DNA of 5,268 bases from Actinomycetota bacterium (GTDB lineage: Bacteria; Actinomycetota; Actinomycetes; Actinomycetales; Microbacteriaceae): NCBI GenBank assembly GCA_009699665.1, contig WLNS01000092.1, positions 1 through 5,268 of the forward strand. Direction: 5' to 3'. The notes beneath the pieces were generated by a model. The model searched no databases and was not told the DNA's origin. It saw only the letters and a list, made by a program, of their open reading frames with translations. Positions 1 through 5,268 of the stretch are shown piece after piece. The translations under genes were made by a program, and so were the position numbers. How positions within the stretch are numbered: the first letter of the stretch is position 1; each line of letters starts with the position of its first letter.

Positions 1-23
1 AGTTTTGGCGATAATTATCAAAC

Positions 24-1070
24 TCACCGAGGTGCGTGGTGGCTCGCCGGCGCCTCAACAGACGACGGCGGAAAACCGTAGTGCGCACGAAACGACCGCG
101 AAAAATGGGGCAGTGACGAAAACCCGCAGTAACTCGCGACGTCGCTCACGCTCATACCCTGCGCCCTCTGAGAAACGAGCATGCGCATGGCCAGTTCTAA
201 GCGGTGCTCCAACAGCAGCGCGGGAACCGTATAGCCCTCGCGCGCGACGATGCGGGAGAGCTGACGTGGACTCACTCCGGCCAGATTCGCCAGCATGGCC
301 GCCGACAGTTTGGGGTTTCTCAGGTGCCGCTGGGCGAGACGATTCATGAGACGAAACTGGGTTGTTGCCCCGGTCGCCGACGCGCCACCAAAAAGACCGC
401 GGAGCAGATCGACCACATCACGCTCTGTCTGCCAGAGATCTTGACGTTCCGGCTCACGAATCGCATCAGACATGGTCGTTGCAATCTCGGTTGTGAACTC
501 ATTCGCCTGACGCGAACTTCCGAACGAACTCACAAAGGGATCTCCCCGATGCGGCGTCGCATCATCCGTTATTTCAGCAAAGAGCGGCTTGGGCACAATC
601 AGCACGAGCTCTTTGAGGCCCTTGGCAAAGCCGCGCATAAACGGACGATCGGTGTCCCAAATAATCGCGGAACCGGGGCCCAGGTCACGCACACCGCCGC
701 GGTGGTAAAAGAAAGCGTCACCGTAGAGGGCGAAGTACATCACAATCGAATCTGCTGGGGTTTTGCGAATGTGCTGGGCTGTTCGTTCGATGACGTGGGC
801 ATTCGCGCTGACGTGCGCGAAATGGAGCCGGGGTAAGTGAAGATTGATTTCGGTGGCATCGAGGGGATCTTCATCAATACTCTTGGCTGCCAGACCCAAG
901 AGTGCCTTGGCGTTGTGACGCTCCCACTTCTCAACGCGATCTGCGCGACGCAGGCCCCGGGTGCTGAAGGTCTCTGAGGTGACGAGGAACTGGCCGCTGA
1001 TGTCTTCCTCGGGCGGCTCGTTTACGGCCACGGCAAAGGCCGCATCGGTCACGGGAGTGAAATCCTTCAC
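24..1070 (-). CDS. AraC/XylS-family transcriptional regulator
   Basis: This is a 348-residue DNA-binding regulator, a normal length for the family. Residues about 35-230 form an N-terminal sensor domain of the AraC_binding_2/cupin-like type: the segment near 36-60 (STRGLRRADRVEKWERHN) and the strand-rich stretch 105-165 fit it. Residues about 240-340 form the C-terminal AraC DNA-binding domain. It has two helix-turn-helix units, one at about 257-276 (AAMLANLAGVSPRQLSRI) and one at about 308-330 (VSDVASYCGFSSLPHFSRSF), ending in YGFPPS where most members have YG-x-(S/T)P. The start shown is GTG at 1070, with no good Shine-Dalgarno site ahead of it. A GTG at 1052 (342 residues) follows AAGGA at 1067-1063 with a 10-base gap and may be the true start. 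No in-frame ATG lies upstream before the stop at 1118-1116. The gene is divergent from the ABC exporter operon, so it probably controls that operon and itself. Family assignment is firm; the ligand and regulon are unknown. Confidence 0.93.
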   Translation of the reverse strand: MKDFTPVTDAAFAVAVNEPPEEDISGQFLVTSETFSTRGLRRADRVEKWERHNAKALLGLAAKSIDEDPLDATEINLHLPRLHFAHVSANAHVIERTAQHIRKTPADSIVMYFALYGDAFFYHRGGVRDLGPGSAIIWDTDRPFMRGFAKGLKELVLIVPKPLFAEITDDATPHRGDPFVSSFGSSRQANEFTTEIATTMSDAIREPERQDLWQTERDVVDLLRGLFGGASATGATTQFRLMNRLAQRHLRNPKLSAAMLANLAGVSPRQLSRIVAREGYTVPALLLEHRLELAMRMLVSQRAQGMSVSDVASYCGFSSLPHFSRSFRAHYGFPPSSVEAPASHHAPR

Positions 1071-1073
1071 ACC
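1054..1073. promoter_or_regulatory. Imperfect palindrome over the regulator's start, candidate operator
   Basis: The plus strand reads GGAGTGAA-ATCC-TTCACACC, two 8-base arms matching at 7 of 8 positions around a 4-base spacer. The inner arms GTGAA/TTCAC are perfect. It covers the GTG start assigned to the AraC-type gene and lies just upstream of the alternative GTG at 1052. It could be a protein-binding site for a dimeric regulator in the shared promoter region, or a hairpin in the regulator mRNA that hides its AAGGA site. Many AraC proteins bind direct rather than inverted repeats, and arms this short can arise by chance, so the functional call is tentative. Confidence 0.3.
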
Positions 1074-1099
1074 ATGAAGACTAAAGCAGTCCCCGACGG

Positions 1100-1112
1100 C
1101 GAGATAGTCTCG
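1100..1112. promoter_or_regulatory. Small perfect inverted repeat in the divergent intergenic region
   Basis: The sequence CGAGA-TAG-TCTCG has perfect 5-base arms around a 3-base spacer. It lies in the gap between the divergent regulator and exporter genes, 5 bases before the exporter's Shine-Dalgarno site, and is followed directly by the 6-base palindrome GATATC (1112-1117). Its position suits an operator or a leader hairpin affecting translation of the first ABC gene. No convincing -35/-10 pair is visible in the gap on either strand; TAGTCT at 1105-1110 fits the loose actinobacterial -10 pattern TAnnnT but has no partner -35. Function is inferred from position only. Confidence 0.22.
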
Positions 1113-1117
1113 ATATC

Positions 1118-1123
1118 AGAGGA
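1118..1123 (+). promoter_or_regulatory. Shine-Dalgarno site deciding the start of the first ABC gene
   Basis: AGAGGA lies 8 bases before the ATG at 1132. Its last base is the A of an in-frame ATG at 1123, so it cannot serve that earlier codon. This favours 1132 as the start, giving an N-terminus of MSTNSRDN, over 1123, which would add three residues. Confidence 0.65.
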
Positions 1124-1131
1124 TGAAACCG

Positions 1132-3078
1132 ATGAGCACGAATAGTCGCGACAATGCGAGCCAGCGATTGCTGAGCAATAAGAGTCAATCGCAACGACTC
1201 GGGACGCTGCGCACCTTGGCTCGGCTTCATCCGTATGTCAAGGGCTCGTACACGCGGCTCACGCTCGGCATCGGAGACGCAATCATTGGGGCGCTCGTCA
1301 CCCTTTTTATTCCCGTCGTTTTGGCCTGGATTATTGATGTTCCGTTGGCGACAGGCGACCTGGCTCAAATTTATCCGGCCGTCGGGCTCGTGGCTGCCCT
1401 CGGTGTCATGGAAGCAATACTCGTGGCCCTTCGCCGTTGGCTCGTGCTCAAACCCGGAACTCATGTCGACGGCGCCATGCGCAAGGGCATACACAACCAT
1501 CTGCAGCAGCTCCCCCTCGCCTTCCACGACAAGTGGCAGAGTGGCCAGCTGCTCTCGCGCGCCATGAGCGACATCAGCACGGTGCGCCGATGGATCTCGT
1601 TTGGGTTCGTCATGCTCACGGTGAACGTCATCACCGTCGTCGTGGGCTTCACCATGCTGTTCATCTGGAATCCCGTCATGGGCGCCGTCTTCACCGCCTG
1701 TTCCTTGCCCATGCTGTTTTTTGGCATTCGGTTTGAACTTCGATATCGAACGCTCTCGAGATCCGCTCAAGACCAATCGGGAGATGTCGCTACCAATGTC
1801 GAAGAGTCAGTGCACGGCATTAGAGTGCTCAAGGCCTTTGGCCGAAGCTCGTTCGCCCTCGACGGCTTCACCACGCGCTCACTGCGCTTGAGAAAAACCG
1901 AAACATCAAAGGGCGTAGCGATCGGAAACTTCACGCTGAGTCTGACCGTTCTCGAAGCCATTGCCTACGCGCTGTCGCTTCTTGCCGGCATCTCCCTGGT
2001 GTCAACCGGTGCCATCACCGTGGGTGTGATCTTCGCCTTCTTCACTACGGCAGCCGTGTTGCGCTGGCCGCTCGACTCAATCGGATTTCTGCTGCAGCTG
2101 ACCATTGATGCGCGCACGGCCCTCGATCGCTACTTCGAAGTAATGGATGAGCCCGTGCGCGTGGTCGAGGCTATCCATCCGATTGATCTGCCCGCGGCAA
2201 GCGGCTCACTCGTTTTTGAGAATGTTTCGTTTGCCTTCGCCGACGCACCGAAGTCGGCCGCCCCCTTGCTTCGCGATGTCAGCCTTGAAGTGCGCCCCGG
2301 CGAGACCATGGCCGTTGTGGGCCTCACCGGTTCGGGAAAAACAACCCTGACCGGTCTCACGACACGGCTCTACGACGTCACGGCCGGTCGCATCTTGGTC
2401 GACGGTGTCGACATTCGCGATGCTCGCCTCGCTGACCTCCGTTCTCGGATTGCCATGGCGTTCGAGGATGCGACGCTGTTCTCGATGTCGGTTCGCGAAA
2501 ACGTGCTGCTCGGGCGCCCCGACCTTGTGTTTCCGGCGGGCACCGCCGAAGAGGCGGACGCGGATCACCTTCTGGCGCAGGCAATCGAAATCGCCCAGGC
2601 CGATTTCGTTTATTCCCTGCCCGATGGCCTCGACACCAAGATTGGTGAGGAGGGGCTCAGCCTTTCCGGTGGTCAACGCCAGCGCCTCGCCCTCGCCCGC
2701 GCGATTGTCACCCAGCCGGCGGTGCTCGTGCTCGACGACCCCCTCTCTGCCCTCGACGTGACGACCGAACAACAGGTCGAGGCAGCCCTGCGACGGGTGC
2801 TCGCCACCACGACGGCCCTGGTGGTGGCACACCGCCCCTCGACCGTCATGCTCGCTGACCGCGTTGCTGTGCTGCACGAAGGGCGCATCGCCGAGGTCGG
2901 TACCCACGCTGAGCTGCTGAAGCGGTCAGCTCTGTACCGACACATCATCTCGTCGGAGACGGACGAGCAACACGTCATTCCCGACACCACCGCCGAACGC
3001 GACGGCATCATTGCGGCCGGTCAAGAAGAAATGGGTGACGCCGACGGCACGGGCGGCATTCGGGGACTATTGACATGA
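1132..3078 (+). CDS. ABC exporter half-transporter, degenerate-site subunit
   Basis: This 648-residue protein is a membrane domain fused to an ATPase domain, the usual length for a type IV ABC exporter half. Six membrane helices lie at about 45-68, 79-101, 155-177, 178-200, 267-288 and 293-315; the loop FHDKWQSGQLLSRAMSD before helix 3 is typical of the cytoplasmic coupling region. The ATPase domain (about 358-590) has Walker A GLTGSGKTT (397-405, Lys403), signature LSGGQ (511-515), Walker B ending in Asp535-Asp536, D-loop SALD (539-542) and the switch His567. Two key residues are changed: Asp536 replaces the catalytic Glu, and Glu445 (MAFEDATLFS) replaces the Q-loop Gln. Its own Walker side is thus expected to bind ATP but hydrolyse it poorly, while its signature is intact for the partner. 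A hydrophilic tail follows residue 590. Its stop overlaps the next gene's start (ATGA), so the two should form a heterodimer in the cytoplasmic membrane. Substrate unknown; drug, lipid or peptide export are all possible. An ATG at 1123 is a less likely start. Confidence 0.95.
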   Translation: MSTNSRDNASQRLLSNKSQSQRLGTLRTLARLHPYVKGSYTRLTLGIGDAIIGALVTLFIPVVLAWIIDVPLATGDLAQIYPAVGLVAALGVMEAILVALRRWLVLKPGTHVDGAMRKGIHNHLQQLPLAFHDKWQSGQLLSRAMSDISTVRRWISFGFVMLTVNVITVVVGFTMLFIWNPVMGAVFTACSLPMLFFGIRFELRYRTLSRSAQDQSGDVATNVEESVHGIRVLKAFGRSSFALDGFTTRSLRLRKTETSKGVAIGNFTLSLTVLEAIAYALSLLAGISLVSTGAITVGVIFAFFTTAAVLRWPLDSIGFLLQLTIDARTALDRYFEVMDEPVRVVEAIHPIDLPAASGSLVFENVSFAFADAPKSAAPLLRDVSLEVRPGETMAVVGLTGSGKTTLTGLTTRLYDVTAGRILVDGVDIRDARLADLRSRIAMAFEDATLFSMSVRENVLLGRPDLVFPAGTAEEADADHLLAQAIEIAQADFVYSLPDGLDTKIGEEGLSLSGGQRQRLALARAIVTQPAVLVLDDPLSALDVTTEQQVEAALRRVLATTTALVVAHRPSTVMLADRVAVLHEGRIAEVGTHAELLKRSALYRHIISSETDEQHVIPDTTAERDGIIAAGQEEMGDADGTGGIRGLLT

Positions 3079-4883
3079 GCGTGACCGGCGTCAGCGGTGA
3101 AGAGAGGGATGACTTCACCCGAGATGAAAACAAGCGCTTGCGGGCTCGAAGCTTGGGCTTGGCGGGCGAACTGGTGCGGCCTGTTCGTTGGCAAATAGCC
3201 GGCAGCGGACTCATGATCGTTCTGGGAACGCTGAGTTTTGTGGCCGGCCCCGCCCTCATTGCCATCGGCATTGACCAGGCGCTGCCGGCGCTCACGAGTT
3301 CAGGAGACTGGACACCCGCGCTGCTCATTGCGGGTTCCTATATCGCCCTGGGATTGCTCGGCGGCCTGTTTCGCTCTGGGTACTTTCGAACCTCCGCACG
3401 GATTAGTCAGCGCGTGCTCTTCACTCTGCGGGTTCGCCTTTTTCGTCACACCCAAGACCTCAGCATGTCGTTCCACGAGAAGTACACCTCGGGACGGGTC
3501 ATCGCGCGACAGACAAGCGACCTTGACACACTGCGTGAGTTTCTCGACTCCGGAATCGAAGACCTGGTGAGTGGCGTGCTCTTCATGGTCTTCACTGCCA
3601 TCGCGCTCATTGCCCTTGATCCGCAGAGCATGCTCCCCGTGCTCATCTCCTTCGTTCCCCTGTACCTTTTCACCTGGTGGTTCTCCAACAGATCGCGAAA
3701 AGCTTTTCGCTCCGCGCGCGTGTCTTCGGCCCGACTCATCGTTCAGTTCGTCGAAACGATGACGGGCATTCGTGCGGTGAAGGCCTTCCGCCGCGAACGC
3801 CACAACGAGACCACCTACGGCGTCGAGATCGACCATTACCGCATGGCCAACCAGAGGGTGATTGCGCTCTTCGGCATATTCGACCCGGGGCTCAAACTCG
3901 TCGCCAATGTGGTGATGGCCATCGTGCTTCTTCTGGGTGCCCTGAGGGTAATTGGCGGCGAGATGGAAGTGGGCGTGCTGCTGGCTGCCGTTCTCTATGT
4001 GCGCCGTATTTTTGAACCCGTGGCCGACCTGGCTTTCTTCTACAACGGCATGCAGAGCGCGGGAAGCGCCCTCGAGAAAATCTCTGGCGTTCTCGAAGAG
4101 GAACCCAGCGTGCCGCAACCCAAAAACCCCGTGACCCTGGGCTCGTTCACGGGTGCCCTTGATTTTGACCACGTCTCGTTTCACTATGTGCCCGATCGTC
4201 CGGTGTTACCTGATCTCGACCTGCATATTCCCGGAGGTCAAACGGTGGCCCTGGTCGGCACAACGGGAGCGGGCAAATCTACGCTGGCAAAGCTCATCGC
4301 CCGCTTCTATGACCCCAGCGCGGGCGAGGTCAGCCTCGACGGTGTCAATTTACGCAACATCGACAATGACACGCTTCGACGAGCCGTTGTCATGGTGACC
4401 CAGGAGGCCTACCTGTTCTCGGGCTCGGTCAGCGAGAATCTGCGCATCGGTCGCCCCGATGCGACCGACGCTCAGGTAGAAGCCGCCACTCGGGCCGTGG
4501 GCGCCCACGACTTTATTCTGTCGTTGCCCGAGGGCTACGACACTGATGTCAATAAGCGAGGTGGTCGACTCTCGTCGGGACAACGCCAACTACTCTCATT
4601 CGCCCGAGCGTTCTTGGCCGATCCGGCCGTGCTGATTCTCGATGAGGCCACGGCCTCACTCGACATACCCAGCGAGCGACTCGTGCAGCGCGGACTGCAG
4701 ACCCTGCTGGCAGATCGAACGGCCGTCATCATTGCCCACCGGCTCTCAACGGTGGCGATCGCCGACCGGGTGCTCGTGATGGAACACGGGCGCATCATCG
4801 AAGACGGAAGGCCCGCCGATCTCATCGCCGGAACGGGTACGTTCTCGACACTGCACCGCGCGTGGCGCGACTCGCTGGCCTAG
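3075..4883 (+). CDS. ABC exporter half-transporter, catalytic-site subunit
   Basis: This 602-residue half-transporter is the partner of the gene before it. Membrane helices lie at about 40-66, 80-100, 160-181, 184-204, 263-290 and 297-320, with the coupling segment FHEKYTSGRVIARQTSDLD before helix 3. The ATPase domain (about 360-595) has an A-loop Tyr371, Walker A GTTGAGKST (395-403, Lys401), Q-loop Gln443 (VTQEAYLFSGS), Walker B with Asp523 and catalytic Glu524 (LILDEATASLD), and switch His555. The signature is LSSGQ (499-503) instead of LSGGQ, preceded by an unusual NKRGGR. Paired with the first subunit's LSGGQ, its Walker side forms the one consensus, hydrolysing ATP site; its altered signature caps the degenerate site. 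The ATG overlaps the upstream TGA in ATGA, and GGGGA at 3062-3066 lies 8 bases ahead, so translational coupling is likely. A GTG at 3081 is possible but less favoured. Its TAG stop overlaps the stop of the convergent SDR gene. Confidence 0.95.
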   Translation: MSVTGVSGEERDDFTRDENKRLRARSLGLAGELVRPVRWQIAGSGLMIVLGTLSFVAGPALIAIGIDQALPALTSSGDWTPALLIAGSYIALGLLGGLFRSGYFRTSARISQRVLFTLRVRLFRHTQDLSMSFHEKYTSGRVIARQTSDLDTLREFLDSGIEDLVSGVLFMVFTAIALIALDPQSMLPVLISFVPLYLFTWWFSNRSRKAFRSARVSSARLIVQFVETMTGIRAVKAFRRERHNETTYGVEIDHYRMANQRVIALFGIFDPGLKLVANVVMAIVLLLGALRVIGGEMEVGVLLAAVLYVRRIFEPVADLAFFYNGMQSAGSALEKISGVLEEEPSVPQPKNPVTLGSFTGALDFDHVSFHYVPDRPVLPDLDLHIPGGQTVALVGTTGAGKSTLAKLIARFYDPSAGEVSLDGVNLRNIDNDTLRRAVVMVTQEAYLFSGSVSENLRIGRPDATDAQVEAATRAVGAHDFILSLPEGYDTDVNKRGGRLSSGQRQLLSFARAFLADPAVLILDEATASLDIPSERLVQRGLQTLLADRTAVIIAHRLSTVAIADRVLVMEHGRIIEDGRPADLIAGTGTFSTLHRAWRDSLA

Positions 4884-4885
4884 GC
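4878..4885. other. Palindromic convergent stop-codon overlap
   Basis: GCCTAGGC is a perfect 8-base palindrome in which both converging genes finish. The plus-strand exporter gene ends GCC TAG (Ala-stop at 4881-4883), and the minus-strand SDR gene also ends GCC TAG (stop at 4882-4880). The two coding regions overlap by four bases, CTAG. No terminator with a T-run lies between or just beyond them on either strand, so each transcript probably runs into the other gene as antisense RNA. Confidence 0.85.
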
Positions 4886-5268
4886 GCCAAAAGCCTTCTG
4901 GATCGCCGAGAACCGCGCCTCAAGCGGCGGCCAAATCTCGGGGTGCGTAATCACGTACAGCTGATCCTTGCCCACGACATCGACAACCATGTCGCCAACA
5001 TCAAGCGGTTCCATCCAGCGAAGTTTCGACAGGAACCCTTCTTTTTGGCCGTCGACGTCGACCATTCCCAGCGCGCTGCCGTCGGATCGGTTGCGCAGGC
5101 TGTCCTTGATGTCGGACTTGACGGGTCCGGGGCACACGCACGTGGCCTTAATCTTTCCGCCGTCCTCGGCGCACTCCATGTAGAGCGCTTCGGTGATACC
5201 GACGACCGCCATCTTGGATGCGGTGTAGGTCGCCATTGCCGGATTAGCAACGAACGAGGCGATGGATC
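4880..5268 (-). CDS. Short-chain dehydrogenase/reductase, C-terminal part (5' end outside window)
   Basis: The last 128 residues of a classical SDR oxidoreductase, an NAD(P)-dependent enzyme that interconverts alcohols and ketones or aldehydes. The reading frame stays open to the window edge, so the ATG at 5236 is internal and the N-terminal Rossmann part with its glycine-rich cofactor motif is off the right side. Numbering from the first full codon (5266), Ser1 lies 12 residues before Tyr14 in YTASK (Tyr14, Lys18), so the catalytic Ser-Tyr-Lys set is complete. PGPVKSD (46-52) is the loop after the sixth strand that contacts the cofactor. The end carries LYVITHPEIWPPLEARF, a tail seen in many SDRs of unknown substrate. 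Cytosolic, with no membrane segment visible. It is convergent with the exporter operon and shares overlapping stops, so it is not part of that operon. The substrate cannot be told from this part. Confidence 0.9.
   Translation of the reverse strand, partial: SIASFVANPAMATYTASKMAVVGITEALYMECAEDGGKIKATCVCPGPVKSDIKDSLRNRSDGSALGMVDVDGQKEGFLSKLRWMEPLDVGDMVVDVVGKDQLYVITHPEIWPPLEARFSAIQKAFGA

Noticed and set aside
204..836. Open frame of 210 codons on the plus strand, opposite the regulator
   Set aside because: It overlaps the well-supported AraC-type gene antisense and shows no family motifs.
1066..1094. TTCACA (1066-1071) as a -35 element for the exporter operon
   Set aside because: It is 5 of 6 to TTGACA, but the -10 position at normal spacing (GTCCCC, 1089-1094) has no match, so no promoter is called.
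1123..1131. ATG at 1123 as the start of the first ABC gene
   Set aside because: The ribosome-binding AGAGGA runs directly into this codon, leaving no spacing; the in-frame ATG at 1132 is at a normal distance. The difference is only three residues.
1081..1776. Open frame of 231 codons on the minus strand, opposite the first ABC gene
   Set aside because: It mirrors the codons of a conserved membrane domain; its product is low-complexity, rich in His, Asp and Glu, with no recognisable domain. Such frames are common opposite GC-rich genes.
3300..4184. Open frame of 294 codons on the minus strand, opposite the second ABC gene
   Set aside because: Length is notable, but it lies wholly opposite conserved exporter sequence and the product is His/Glu-rich with no domain or ribosome site I can recognise; best read as an antisense shadow.
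4882..4896. Possible terminator hairpin AGGC-N7-GCCT after the exporter operon
   Set aside because: The stem is only 4 base pairs, it lies within the end of the convergent SDR gene, and no T-run follows.

Overview
The window looks chromosomal and actinobacterial. GC content is about 60% by eye, the third codon positions are GC-rich, GTG looks to be used as a start, and both transporter halves have an actinobacterial flavour. A Microbacteriaceae-like host is plausible but is inference only. Coding density is very high, with no RNA gene, mobile element, CRISPR array or long repeat visible.

Layout: (1) 24-1070, minus strand, is an AraC/XylS-family transcriptional regulator. (2) 1071-1131 is a very short divergent intergenic region. 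It and the first bases of the regulator hold two small inverted repeats (1054-1073 and 1100-1112) and the Shine-Dalgarno site of the next gene. (3) 1132-3078 and 3075-4883, plus strand, are two full-length ABC half-transporters (six-helix membrane domain fused to an ATPase domain). They are joined by a 4-base ATGA stop/start overlap, so they are almost certainly co-translated. (4) 4880-5268, minus strand, is the C-terminal half of a short-chain dehydrogenase/reductase that runs off the right edge. It converges on the transporter operon so tightly that the two TAG stop codons overlap.

How they work together: the two ABC proteins carry complementary defects. The first has Asp in place of the catalytic Walker B Glu and Glu in place of the Q-loop Gln, but a perfect LSGGQ signature. 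The second has a normal Walker A, Q-loop Gln and catalytic Glu, but a changed signature, LSSGQ. In a head-to-tail dimer this gives one fully consensus ATP site and one degenerate site, as in known heterodimeric type IV exporters (TM287/288, BmrCD, LmrCD). The AraC-type regulator is transcribed divergently from almost the same point and is the natural candidate to control the exporter, possibly in response to its substrate. The substrate cannot be read from the sequence. The SDR gene is probably an unrelated neighbour.

I see no clearly new biological system here. The points most worth a second look are the asymmetric ATPase design, the palindrome sitting on the regulator's start, and the palindromic shared stop at the convergent junction.
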